Below are positions 24,292 through 35,742 of a stretch of DNA of 64,000 nucleotides, piece by piece (position 1 is the first letter of the stretch; each line of letters begins with the position of its first letter). This stretch comes from Hyperoodon ampullatus. Lineage: Eukaryota > Chordata > Mammalia > Artiodactyla > Ziphiidae. The translations under genes and the position numbers were made by a program. Location of the stretch: the NCBI GenBank assembly GCA_949752795.1, contig OX457071.1, positions 25,962,800-26,026,799 on the forward strand, in the 5' to 3' direction. The notes under the pieces were generated by a model that was not told the origin of the DNA, ran no database searches, and was given only the letters and a program-made list of their open reading frames with translations.

Positions 24292-24625
24292 GCATGTTAA
24301 AAGATAAACTGAGACCTATTACAATTTTTAAGAGTTTATTTGGGCAAAACCCTAAGTTGAGCAGCACCAAACTAGAAGTGGTTAGGCATGCTCCACCAAC
24401 AGGAGCTAGAGGCAAGACTTTTTGTGGAAACAAAGTAAGGAAATTATTTGACTGGCTAAGGGGTTACTTTGAGAAAGCCTAGTTGACTGTTTATGATTGG
24501 CTGTCCTTAGATTTTGATTTCTTAATCTTGAGATGTTACAGGCTTAGGTTTTGGTTTGCTTACGTAGATTGCTAAGGCATTAGAACCACCTCAGTCTAAT
24601 GGCCTCCTTGTTTCATTAATTTGGC
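24292..24625 (-). mobile_element. Possible solo LTR (ERVL-like)
   Basis: Antisense TTTAAGAGTTTATTTGGGCA (an AATAAA in reverse), GCAGCACCAAACTAGAAGTG, TTGTGGAAACAAAGTAAGG and TGATTGGCTGTCC resemble the layout of a MaLR/ERVL-class LTR on the minus strand. Ends and target duplication are not resolved. Confidence 0.4.
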
Positions 24626-24654
24626 AGACAGAGGACATTGGATCTTATTCAGTC

Positions 24655-24770
24655 CATTTGCGTATTGGCGGCACTGTTCTAGGTGCTGGGGAGTCGATGG
24701 TGAACAATATATTTTGTTCTTCTTTGTGTATTTTATGGGAGAAAGTGAAAAATTAGGACAGGGAAAAATA
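24655..24770 (+). repeat. L2 3' fragment
   Basis: CACTGTTCTAGGTGCTGGGG followed by GGTGAACAATATATTTTG is the L2 consensus core. It covers the same part of L2 as the copy at 24183, so it is a separate insertion. Confidence 0.65.
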
Positions 24771-25987
24771 TACATGTCTCTAAAAATCAATAGATAAAGA
24801 ATAAATAAGAAAATAGAATATTTGAATAATAATCAGCATGCTTGATGTATTATATATCCAAAACATTAAGAGCATATACATTCTTTTCAAAATACATAGA
24901 ATATTACAAAAATTCATGGTGTATAAGTAACAAATAAAAGCACGAAAAACCTCCCAAAGCTGAAATGATACTGGTCACAATATTTGTTCATAATGCAAAT
25001 AATATTAGAAGTAAATAAGAAAAAGATAGTTTTAAGAAACCCAAAAAATTCCTAAATAGGGAAGCAAAACTGTAGTTATAAATGATCTAGAAGTAAACAA
25101 CAGTAAGTGAACTATGTATCAAATCTGTAGGAAATTTATAGACATGTACTTAGGAAAACTGTACTTAGGAAATTTTATAGACATGAATGCATTGATTAGA
25201 GTTTGAAATGCATTGATTAAAAGTTTGAGAATAAGCAAGGCATTCAACTCAAAATGTTGGAAAAAGGAAATCAAAGCGTAGAAAAGTATAGTAGAAAAAA
25301 ATAAAAATTATGCATTTGTCATATAAAGTTAAGCCAAGCATAATAAAAATAGTAAATAATAAAAAAAACCTAAAATTTTTCTTTGAAATAATCACTAAAC
25401 TATTAAAAATATTTGGTGAATTTTATCAAGGAATAAAAGGAGAGAAGATACAAATCAGGGTTAAAAAATATGACATAAACTACAGATGTGGAGACTTTAA
25501 AGTTTTGAGAGAATTCAGTGTACAATGTTATATCGATAAATATGAAAATCTTACAAAATTAGTGGTTTTCATGGGCTGTATATTAAGAATTGCTCAGAGA
25601 GAGATTAGAAGATGTAAATAGACCAACAAATATAGAAGAAAATGACAAGGTCAGTTTAATGGGTGAGGTCCTTCAAGTCCTTCAAGAAAAAGGTAATTCC
25701 AGCATTAAAGAAACCATTACAGAAAAAGTTAAAGATGAAACGCTATCCACTTTATTCTACAAGGATAACCTTGGTGTCAAAATTAGATAAACATAGCTCC
25801 TAAAAGAACTGTACAGTTTAACTTATGAACATAGATACCAAAACTTTAAATTTAAAAAGTGCCAAATTAAATTTAGAATGTATTAAAAGAATGTTATCGT
25901 AACCAATTAGGGTTTATCCTAGGAATGCAAGTATTAGTCACTATTAGAGCTCTGTCAGTGTAATTAATCACAATAATAAATATTTTT

Positions 25988-26125
25988 ATTTATTTACTAA
26001 CATGTGTTTGTTCAAGAAATATTTCTAAAGTGCCTACAATGAGGAAGACACCATCCTAGGTATTGGGGTAAAAGTGTGAACAAGACAGACAAGATCTCTT
26101 GGAGCTTGCATGAGATGAAAGATTT
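25988..26125 (+). repeat. L2-like 3' fragment inside the ancient L1
   Basis: AAATATTTCTAAAGTGCCTA, CATCCTAGGTATTGGGGTAA and GAACAAGACAGACAAGATCT match the L2 3' core. It interrupts the ancient L1. Confidence 0.72.
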
Positions 26126-26331
26126 AAAAAATCCACATAATCATCTTAATAGATGACCAGATATACCTCAAAGATGTGATACAAGTCAGTATTCATTTGT
26201 GAGAAAAGCTTTTAGCAAGGGAAGAAAAGTATCAGTGCAAAGACAGGAATGGATAGAGCAAGCATCATCCTTAGCTGGGAAACATCAGCAACATTCACTT
26301 TAAAATCAGGAAAGGATATCTGTACCCTCTC

Positions 26332-28727
26332 TTTTTTTTTTTTGTAAAATGAAGTTTAGTTAACTTACTATATTATATTACTTTCAAGTGTACAACAGTG
26401 ATTCGATATTTTTGTACATTACATAACCATACAAAGTTGTTACATTATTGACTGTATTTCTTGTGCTGTACCTTACGCCCCAGTGAATTACTTCTTTTAT
26501 AACTGGTAGTTTGTACCTCTTAATCCCCTTCACCTATTTTGCCCATACCCCTGGCTCCCTCGCCTCTGGCAACCACTAGTTTTCTGTATCTATGAATCTA
26601 TTTCTATCTTGTTATATTTGTTCATTTGTTTTGTTTTTTAGATTCCACATGTAAGTGAAAACATACGGTATTTGTCTTTCTCTGTCTGATTTATTTCATA
26701 GCATAATACCCTCTAGATCCATGCATGTTGTTGCAAATGGCAAGATTTCATTCTTTTTTATGGCTGAGTAATACTCCATTGTGTATACCGCATCTTCTTT
26801 TTCCATTCATCTATCAATGGACACTTAGGTTGCTTCTGTATCTTGGCTGTTATAAATAATGCTGCAACAGAATATTGGGGTACATATATCTTTTTGAATT
26901 AGTGCTTTCATTTTCTTTGGATAAATACTCCGAAGTGAAATTGCTGGAGGGTATGGTAGTTCTATTTTTAATTTTTTGAGGAACCTCCATACTGTTTTCC
27001 ATGGTGACTGCACCACCATTTGCGTCCCCACCAACAGTGCACAGGGTTCCCTTTTCTCCACATCCTTGCCAACACTTTTATTTCTTGTCTTTTTGATGAT
27101 TGCCATTCTGACTAGTGTGAGGTGATAATCTCGTTGTGGTTTTGATTTACATTTTCCTAAAAATTAGTGATGTTGAGCATCTTTCCATGTGGCTGTTGAG
27201 CATCTGTATATATTATTTAGAAAAATGTCTATTCGGGTCCTCTGACCATTTTTTAATAGGATTGTTTGTTTTTTTTTTTGATACTGGGTTGTATGAGTTC
27301 TTTATATATTTTGGATATTAATCCTTCACTGGATATATAATTTGCAAAAGCTTTCTCCCATTTAGTAAGTTGCCTTTTTGTTTTGTTTATGGTTTCCTTC
27401 ACTGTGCAAAAGCTTTTTAGTTTTATGTGTTCCCATTTGTTTATTTTTGCTTTTGTTGCCCTCGCTTGAGGAGTCAGACTCAAAAAATATTGCTAAGACC
27501 AATGTCAAAAAGTGTACTGCCTGTGTTTCTTCTAGGAGTTTTATGGTTTCAGGTCTTACACTTAGCCTACAAGTGACTGTCTTGTAGGCAGCATATAGAT
27601 GGATCTTGTTTTTATCCATTAAGCCACCCTGTGTCTTTTGTTTGTTTGTTTGTTTGTTTTGTTTTTTTTTGCAGTACGCGGGCCTCTCACTGTTGTGGCC
27701 TCTCCTGTTGTGGAGCACAGGCTCCGGACGCGCAGGCTCAGCGGCCATGGCTCACGGGCCCAGCCGCTCCGTGGCATATGGGATCCTCCCGGACCGGGGC
27801 ACGAACCCGTATCCCCTGCATTGGCAGGCGGACTCTCAACCACTGCGCCACCAGGGAGGCCCCACCCTGTGTCTTTTGACTGGAGCATTTAGTCCATTTA
27901 CCTTTAAAGTGATTATTGACAGGTATGTACTTATTGCCATTTTGTTAACTTGTTTTCTGGTTGTTTCTGTAGTTCTCTGTTCCTTTCTTCTTTTAGCATC
28001 TTCCCTTGTGGTTTGATAATTTTCTTTAGTGTTTGGTTTGGACTTCTTTCTCTTTATTTTTTGTATGTCTATTGTATTTTTTTGTTTTGTGGTTACCTTG
28101 AGGTTCATATATATTGACCTACATATATAGCTATTTGTTTTAAGCTAATGGTTAAATTTGAACACTGAATAAAAGCTGGGTGCAAGCTGGGCAGGGGGCA
28201 TGCTGGGGCAGTCTTGGCAGGCTAGCTAGAGAACCAGGAGCTTTCCAGTCTGCTGCCGCTGCATTGGGACTTGAAGTATGTGAGTGTGTGCACGAGCCCT
28301 TTGAGAGTGGAGTCTTGGTTTTCTGCAGCCCTCGGTATCTCCCGGTCATAAGCCCTGCTGGTTTTCAAAACCAGTTATGGGGATAACGGGGGCCCTACTT
28401 CCTGGTGTCAGTCTCTAGGACTTGAGTGCCCAGTGTGGGGCTTGAACCCCTCCCTCCTTAGGGAGGACCTCTAAGTTTGTGATAGCTCCTCCCTTTTGTG
28501 GATTGCTGCACTGGGGGTGTGGTTCTTGATTCGATCATATCTCTGCCCTTCCTACTTGTCTCAATGTGTTTTTTCCCCCCATTATATTGTTAATTGTAGA
28601 ATAGCTGTTCTGCTGGTCTTCCAGTTTTTCTCAGAGAGAGTTGTTCTATATGTTGTAGTTTTTATATGTTTGTGGCAGAAGGTGAGCTCAGGATCTTCTT
28701 ATTCCACCATCTTGATCCCCTCAGGTC
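26332..28727 (-). mobile_element. L1 with internal deletions: 3' UTR, ORF2 pieces and 5' UTR
   Basis: From the left, in reverse: 3' UTR (TCCCTCGCCTCTGGCAACCA), ORF2 C-terminal half to about 27568, then a jump to the ORF2 N-terminus (MAISTYLSIITLKVNGLNAP, just left of 27960) and the inter-ORF region to about 28160. After a second jump, with no ORF1 between, comes a 5' UTR ending at 28727 (reverse strand begins GGGGATCAAGATGGTGGAAT). A CHR SINE is inserted at 27641-27861. Both the 5' and 3' termini are present although ORF1 and the central ORF2 are absent. Confidence 0.85.
27641..27861 (-). mobile_element. CHR SINE (short), tail (TTTG)n-rich
   Basis: Reverse-complement short CHR between perfect 17-bp duplications CCACCCTGTGTCTTTTG at 27624-27640 and 27862-27878. 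The A tail has become (CAAA)n on the sense strand (TTTG repeats 27641-27660). Confidence 0.96.
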
Positions 28728-29253
28728 TCACTCTTAATGTTCCAAATTGCTCCTGATGTCTGATCAGTTCAAAAAAGAAACAAGATATATGGATATAGAT
28801 ATAGAAATACAGATATATATGAAACGCAGATTTGTAGAGTCTCCATTTGTAGAAGATAAGGATGTTTACATTAAAACCCAGGAGAATTAATTGATAAAAA
28901 CTATTAGAACTAATAAGAGAGTTTAGTATTTTGGTCAAGTAGAAAACCAAAAATATGAATATTGAAAGATTTTCTCTACAACAGCTGTAACCAGTTAGAA
29001 AATGCACTAAGATTAGAGCCTTAAAATACCAAGGGATAAACAAAAATAAACATGTAAGACCCATATTGAGAAACTTACAATACCTTAGTGAACAATATAA
29101 AAAGCCAAAAAAATGTAAAAAATACTACGTATTTAGATGAGATGATTCACTAGTGTGAAGACATTAAGTTTTCCTTTAATATATCTATAAATCCATGTAA
29201 ATTTTAATAAAAATGCCAGTGATATTTTTTGATGCAAGTTGATCCACTGTTTT

Positions 29254-29456
29254 TTTTTGTGTGTGTGGTACGCGGGCCTCTCACTGTTGTGGCCTCTTCT
29301 GTTGCGGAGCACAGGCTCTGGACACACAGGCTCAGTGGCCATCGCTCACGGGCCCAGCCACTCCGCAGCATGTGGGATCTTCCTGGACCGGGGCATGAAC
29401 CCGTGTTCCCTGCATCGGCAGGCAGACTCTCAACCACTGCGCCACCAGGGAAGCCC
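29254..29456 (-). mobile_element. CHR SINE (short)
   Basis: Reverse-complement short CHR; its tail carries GTGTGTGTGGTACGCGGGCC. Flanked by GATCCACTGTTTT at 29241-29253 and 29457-29469. Confidence 0.95.
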
Positions 29457-29589
29457 GATCCACTGTTTTATGTTGAAAAGAAAATAGAAATAATCAAGAA
29501 CAGATTGTAAAGAAAATAAAACATCAAAATTAATGAAAAACAAGCAATGAGCGAACATACCCTATCAGGTATCAAGATATATTGCAGTT

Positions 29590-29946
29590 GGCTTCCCTGG
29601 TGGCATAGTGGTTAAGAATCCACCTGCCAATGCAGGGGATATGGGTTCGAGCCCTGGTCTGGGAAGATGCCACATGCCGCAGAACAACTAAGCCCGTGTG
29701 TCACAACTACTGAGCCTGCTCTCTAGAGCCCCCGAGCCACAACTACTGAGCCTGCGAGCCACAACTACTGAAGCCTGTGTGCCTAGAGCCTGTGCTCCAC
29801 AACAAGAGAAGCCACTGCAATGAGAAGCCCACACACCACAAAGAAGAGCAGCCCCCACTTGCCACAACTAGAGAAAGCCCACGTGCAGCAATGAGTACCC
29901 AACGCAGCCAAAAATAAATAAATAAATCTATAAAAAAACAAAAAAG
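29590..29946 (+). mobile_element. Long CHR SINE (CHRL-like)
   Basis: Head GGCTTCCCTGGTGGCATAGT with a canonical B-box-like GGTTCGAGCCC. The long body has three GCCACAACTACTGAG-type units, and it ends in (AAAT)n. It lies head-to-head with the SINE at 29254-29456. Confidence 0.93.
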
Positions 29947-29958
29947 AAACCCACTTTA

Positions 29959-30593
29959 TTTATTTTAAAATTTTTAAATTTAATTTAATTTTTTTATACA
30001 GCAGGTTCTTATTAGTCATCAATTTTACACACATCAGTGTATACATGTCAATCCCAATCTTCCAATTCATCACACCACCACCACCACTCCCTGCTGCTTT
30101 CCCCCCTTTGGTGTCCATACGTTTGTTCTCTATATCTGTGTCTCAATTTCTGCCCTGCAAACCGGTTCATCTGTACCATTTTTCTAGGTTCCACATATAT
30201 GCGTTAATATACGATATTTGTTTTTCTCTTTCTGACTTATTTCACTCTGTATGACAGTCTCTAGATCCATCCACATCTCAACAAAGGACCCAGTTTCGTT
30301 CCTTTTTATGGCTGAGTAATATTCCATTGTATATATGTACCACATCTTCTTTATCCATTCGTCTGTCGATGGGCATTTAGGTTGCTTCCATGACCTGGCT
30401 ATTGTAAATAGTGCTGCAATGAACATTGGGGTGCATGTGTCTTTTTGAATTATGGTTTTCTCAGGTTATATGCCCAGTAGTGGGATTGCTGGATCATATG
30501 GTAGTTTTATTTTTAGTTTTTTAAGGAACCTCCATACTGTTCTCCATAGTGGCTGTATCAATTTACATTCCCACCAACAGTGCAAGAGGGAAT
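29959..30593 (-). mobile_element. Young L1, 5' truncated (3' UTR and ORF2 C-terminus)
   Basis: Reverse-complement L1: 3' UTR with ACAGCAGGTTCTTATTAGTC and CCATACGTTTGTTCTC, ORF2 stop near 30184, and the last 80+ codons open (WKQPKCPSTDEWIKKMWYIY). Target duplication AAACCCACTTTA at 29947-29958 and 30594-30605. Confidence 0.95.
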
Positions 30594-30612
30594 AAACCCA
30601 CTTTAAATTAAA

Positions 30613-30631
30613 ATATATATATATATATTGC
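30613..30631. repeat. (AT)n microsatellite
   Basis: Short clean AT run immediately after the L1 target duplication. Confidence 0.85.
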
Positions 30632-30924
30632 TGAGATATAGCAATGAAAAAGATGTGATATTGGTGCACATATGTACAATGCAGAATAGAGACTTCAGAA
30701 ACAGACACAAGCACGTGCTAAAATTTAGTAACATAGTGACATTTCAGATCATTAAGAAAATGTAAATGTACACTTGCGACATTGTAATGTGACATATAAA
30801 AATGATCAATGAAACAAAGTAGCCCAGAAACAGATCCATGCATTCCAGTTATCTTTCTGAACTCTCCCTCCCCTCAACCTCTTTTCTGCCTTGCTTTGTT
30901 CTTTTCTGTTTCCTGGGAAGCATC

Positions 30925-31325
30925 ATCTGGGATCCTTTTCCAATTGCACTGGACAAAGGACAGTGGGAGGCCCTAGCAGGGCATGACTGGACAGCAGGAG
31001 AAAAAAGGTCAGAGTATTTTTTCCCACTTCTTCCTTGCTGCCTCTATTTCCCTGGCAGCAGCTATGTTCCTCTACAATTTCAGCTACTACAGGAAGCTTC
31101 CCCCCTTGGTTTCAACTCTCACTGGATTCCAGTAAGCGTGTTTCCTCTCCTCGGTAGTAGATTCTTGGTTTAGTTAATCCCTCGATGCCTTCACATCCCG
31201 TGATTCTTGCCTTGACCCCACCCCTACCTCTGTAAATATCTTCATTTAAATCATCAATGTGAGTCTGTTTTCTCCTGTGATCCTGTCTGATAATGTAAGT
31301 GGTACCAAGAATGAGGTAGTCTCGT
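30925..31325 (+). mobile_element. LTR-like segment, first of a related pair
   Basis: Shares an ordered series with 32160-32510: TTCCTCTACAATTTCAGCTA against TTTCTCTACAGCTGTAGCTT, then a stretch in each with TCCAG, TAACG/TAAGCG and CCTCTC motifs. It ends in CTGTTTTCTCCTGTGATCCT, like the tail of an old retroelement LTR. Confidence 0.35.
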
Positions 31326-31329
31326 TTCA

Positions 31330-31860
31330 CACCTAATATCTCAGTTATAGAAGTTTTGCTTCTTGTGATTGCAACTTGCGGCTCAGCAGTTTAGAGCTCT
31401 TAGTTGTGAAGGGAGAAACTTTTTCACCATTGAACACGGTGATGGCTCCAGTAATGTGGAAGTTGAGACTACTGCCTCCTTCCTCATGGCGCTAAATACT
31501 CAGAGATAGCAGGGCTTGCTGTTCTTGCCAGAGTGATCAACCCTTATTACTAAGAAAATTTAAGTTGCTGTTGTGTGATGAAAAAGAAATAGTATCTCTA
31601 AAACTCAGGGCATTCACTAGAGCACCTCTCACCATTAAACTCTCCCGTGATCACTCTCAATGAAAAACCGTGACAATCCATTACTGAAAGGGCTCCTAAG
31701 GCCTTAGATCCTGGGAGAAAGAAGGGGTTTAGGTTTTATCACTCTGCAGCCAAAGTGACGACAGAGGGAATAGGTGGTAGAGAGAGGAAGTTATGATTGT
31801 CAACTTTAACCTGATGACCAGATACAGAGCAGGGACCAAAGAAGCCTTGCATATCTTACA
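31330..31860 (+). mobile_element. Probable ERVL internal 3' portion
   Basis: GTAATGTGGAAGTTGAGACT, CCAGAGTGATCAACCCTTAT, AAAATTTAAGTTGCTG and GACGACAGAGGGAATAGGTG follow the order of ERVL pol 3'/dUTPase-region sequence as I know it. No frame survives. It lies between two related LTR-like segments, which supports a degenerate provirus. Confidence 0.45.
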
Positions 31861-32159
31861 TTAAATGATGATTTCTCTTTTACCCCACCTTTTTGTGCTA
31901 CCTTTTATAAAGAGAACAGGTGGAGGCTAATGTTTTAAGTGTATATAAGGCAGGTGTATATTTGAATAAACATCACTCCTTGATGATATTGTACTGGATG
32001 GGACTATATGGATTCCCTGTTGGTGGATAAGCTTTTCATCATCTAGCAAAGGGCAAGAATAGGTGCTAAGTGGCAAAAGAGGTGGGCTATGCTGGTGACC
32101 CCCCACCCCCATTCTCTAGTCTCCACTCATCTCTACTTCCCCCTGTGCTTTTTAAGAAG

Positions 32160-32510
32160 CTGAAATCTGCAGGTTGCCTTACTGAGCCTCCCTGACCTCT
32201 GCCTTCAGTTTTGTTTTGACTGATGAGTGGCACCTGCAGGGAATCAGAAGGTGGGGGGAGACTGGGGACTGCTTCTAGGGCAGCGGCTCTGTTTCTCTAC
32301 AGCTGTAGCTTCTACTGGGCAGCCTTCCTCCATTACTCCAGATTTCAGAGGGATCTAGTAACGTCAAACCTCCTCTTTTCTTTTCTGTGCTTTTCTCGTC
32401 AGGGGTAGACAAGACTTCCTGCTGTCACCAGGTGCCTCCACATCTGTGTTCTAACACTGTCCTTTTCTAAGTTGTCTTTTCATTAACAACTCTTTAAACC
32501 ACCTGACCAA
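32160..32510 (+). mobile_element. LTR-like segment, second of a related pair
   Basis: Same orientation and recognisably the same family as 30925-31325, including GTAGCTTCTACTGGGCAGCC and GGATCTAGTAACGTCAAACC. Family not assigned. Confidence 0.35.
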
Positions 32511-32607
32511 ATCCTTTTTCTTGATCCTACCTACACATCGTGCATACATGAAAACTAGATCTATATTTGAGGTAGAAGTAGAAATTAGTGGTGAAAGGAT
32601 GGATTAT

Positions 32608-35600
32608 TCAATATAGTTGACCATATATACATGGGTTTTCTCTGGGCTCTCTATTCTGTTCCATTGGTGTATATGTCTGTTTTTATGCCAGTACCATACT
32701 ATTTTGATCAATATAACTTTGTAGTATAGTTTGAAATCACGAAGTGTGCTGTCTTCAGCTTTGTTCTTCCTTCGCAGGATTGCTTTGACTATCTGGGGTC
32801 TTTTGTGGTTCCGTATGAAATTTAGGATTGTTCTATTTGTGAAAAATGGCATTGGAATTTTGATAGGGATTGCATTGAATCTGTAGATGGTTTTGTGTAA
32901 TATGGACATATTAACAACATTAATTCTTCTGATCCGTGAACACAGGATATCTCTTCATTTGTTTGTGTCTTCTTCAATTTCTTTCATCAACGTCTTATAG
33001 TTTTTAGTGTACAGACCTTTTGTCTCCTTGTTTAAATTTATTCCTAAGTATTTTATTATTTTGATGCTGTTGTAGATGGGATTATTTTTAAAATTTCTTT
33101 TTCAGATAGTTCATTGTTAGTATATGGAAATGCCACTGGTTTTTGTATGTTGATTTTGTATCCTGCAACTTTATTTTATTTTAATTAATTTATTTTTGTC
33201 TGCGTTAGGTCTTTGTTGCTGTGTGTGGGCTTTCTCTAGTTTCAGCAAGCGGGGGCTACTCTTCGTTGCGGTGCGCAGGCTTCTCACTGAGGTGGCTTTT
33301 CTTGTTGTGGAGCATGGACCCTAGACATATGGGCTTCAGTAGTTGTGGCACGTGGGCTTAGTAGTTGTGGCTCGCAGGCTCTAGAGTGCAGGCTCAGTAG
33401 TTGTGGCACATGGGCTTAGTTGCTCCATGGCATGTGGGATCTTCTTGGACCAGGGCTTGAACCTGTGTCCCCTGCACTGGCAGGCAGATTCTTAACCACT
33501 GCGCCACCAGGGAAGCCCCGTATCCTGCAACTTTAGAATGCATTTATTCTAGCAGTTTTTTGGTGGAGTCTTTAGGGTTTTCTGTATATAAGAACATGTC
33601 ATTTGCAAACAGATAATTTTGCTTCTTTCTTTCCTATTTGGATGCCCTTTTCCTCCTTTTTCTTGCCAAGTTGCATTGGCCAGGACTTGCAGTACTATGT
33701 TTAATAAGAGTAGTGAGGATGGGCACCCTTGTCTTGTTCCTGATTTTAGAACAAAAGCTTTCAGCTTTTGCACTGTTGATATTGACATGTTGATGATGTT
33801 AGCCGTGGGTTTGTCATATGTAGTCTCTATTATGCTGAGGTTTGTTCTTTCTATACCCAATTTGTTGACAACTTTTATCATGAATGGTGTTGAATTTTGT
33901 CACATGCATGTTTTGCATCTATTGAGAGGATCATGTGATTTTCTTCTCCATTCTGTTAATGTGGTATATCACATTTATTGATTTGCAGATGTTGGACCAT
34001 CTTTGCAGACCAGGGATAAATCTCAGTTGATCATGGTGTATGATCCTTGAATGTGCTGTTGAATTCACTTTGCTAGTATTCTGTTGACAATTTTTGTGTC
34101 TGTATTCATCAGAGTTATGGCCTGTAGTTTTCTTTTCCTATACTGTCCTTATCTGGCTTTGGTATCAGGGTAATGCTGGGCTCCTAAAAAGAACTTGGGA
34201 GCATTCTCTTCTCTTCAATTCAAAATTGAAAAGATTGACATTAGTTCTGTAAATGTTTGGTAGAATTCACCAGTGAAACCATGTGGTCCTGGGCTTTTCT
34301 TTGTTGGGAGGTTTTTGATTATTTCTTGAATCTCTTTAGTCATTATTGTTTTGTTTAGATTTTCCTTTTCTTCATGAATCAGTCTTTAGTAGGTTGTATA
34401 TTTCTAGGAATTTATCCATTTCTTCTAGGTTGTCCAGTTTGTTGGTATATAAGCTTTTTACGATCCTTTGTTTTTATGTGGTGTGGTGTGAGTTGTAATT
34501 GCTCCTATTTCATTTATGATTTTATTTGAGTCCTCTGTTTTTTTTCTTGGTTAGTATAGCTAAAGGTTTGTTAATTTTTAAAATCTTTTAAAACAACAAA
34601 CTTTTTGTTCCCATTATCTTTTTATCCTACTGTCTTTGTTCCTATTATCTTTGTTCTATTATGTTTTTTCATATTATTTTTCTAGCCTCTATTTCATTTA
34701 TTTCTGTTCTAATCTTTATTATTTCCTTTCTGATAACTTCGGGCTTAAATCTTTCTCTTTTTCTGATTCCTTCAAGTGTAGAGTTGATTAACTTATTTGA
34801 GATCTTTCTTTTCTCTTAATGTAATTTTTGTCACTATAAATTTCCCTGGTAGAACTGCTTTTTCTTATCCCAAAGGTTTTTGTATGTTGTGTTTTCATTT
34901 CCATTTGTCTTCAGATACTTTATGATTTCCCTTCTTATTTATTCTTTGACCCATTTGTTGTTCAGGCGTGTGTTATTTAATTTCCATGTATTTTTGAATT
35001 TTTCCATTTTCCTACTGTTATTGATTTCTAGGTTTATACCACTGTAGTCCAAAAAGATACTTGATGTGATTTCAACCTTCTTAAATTTGTTAAGGCTTGA
35101 TTTGTGGCCCAGCATATGATTTATCCTGGAGAATGTTCTATGTGTACTTGAGAACAATGTATATTCTGTTGCTGTTGCAAGGAATGTTCTGTGCATGTCT
35201 GTTAGGTCCATTTGGTCTACAGTGTTATTCAGGTCTGCTATTATCTTACTAATTTTCTATCTGAATGATCTATCCAATGCTAAAAGTGGGGTATTGAAGT
35301 CCCCTACTATTATTATATTGCTGTCTATTTCTCCCTTCAGTTCTGTTAATATTTCCTTTAAATATTAATGTTGGGTACGTATATATTTACAGTTGCTATA
35401 TCCTCTTGATGAATTGACTCATTTATCATTATATAGTGGCCTTCTTTGTCTGTCATGACCAATTTTGACTGAATGTTTATTTTGTTTGATATAAGTATAG
35501 CCATTCCTGCTCTCTTTTGGTTAACATTTGCATGGAACATCTTTTTTTCCCCCATCTCTTTACTTTCAGCCTATGCATGTTCTTAAAGCTAGTGTATCTT

Positions 35601-35742
35601 TTATAGGCAGGATGTTGTTGGATCTTGTTTTTCATTCATTCAGCTGCTCTGAGTCTTGTGACTGGAGAAACTAATCCTTTTGCATTTAAAGTAATTATTT
35701 ATAGGTAGGGGTTACTATTGACATTTTGTTAATGGATTCAGA
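32608..35742 (-). mobile_element. Older L1 ORF2, missing its C-terminal part and 3' UTR
   Basis: In reverse this covers ORF2 from about the N-terminus (near 35720) to the [16 protein letters not shown] region. RT-domain codons include [11 protein letters not shown] and [14 protein letters not shown] blocks at 33549-33881. The endonuclease region around 34939-35211 reads DLTDMHRTF and RINHMLGHKSSLNKF. Many frameshifts. It stops at about 32608 without the last ~300 codons or 3' UTR, unusual for an L1 end and suggesting a later deletion. A CHR SINE is inserted at 33174-33519. Confidence 0.9.
33174..33519 (-). mobile_element. Long CHR SINE inside L1 ORF2
   Basis: Reverse-complement long CHR with (AATT)-rich tail, several AGTTGTGG motifs and head CACCAGGGAAGCCC. 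Flanked by the perfect 16-bp GTATCCTGCAACTTTA at 33158-33173 and 33520-33535. Confidence 0.96.

Larger units (their letters stand above)
24800..30840 (+). mobile_element. Ancient L1/HAL1-type ORF2 remnant split by later insertions
   Basis: Plus-strand segments read successively along an ancient ORF2. 24800-25985 covers the region after the endonuclease through GAACATAGATACCAAAACTT and TTAGGGTTTATCCTAGGAAT. 26126-26330 has CACATAATCATCTTAATAGA, the motif-A neighbourhood. 28730-29240 has AACCCAGGAGAATTAATTG through TTTTAATAAAAATGCCAGTG. 29470-29589 ends CTATCAGGTATCAAGATATA. 30606-30840 ends ATGATCAATGAAACAAAGTA. The order and polarity fit one element. The gaps are filled by an L2-like piece (25988-26125), an L1 (26332-28727), two CHR SINEs (29254-29456, 29590-29946) and another L1 (29959-30593). 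No frame is intact; AT-rich and highly diverged. Confidence 0.72.

Noticed and set aside
25310..25790. Lysine-rich plus frames of 103 and 66 codons
   Set aside because: Decayed ORF2 of the ancient L1; A-rich coding strand explains the Lys/Ile bias.
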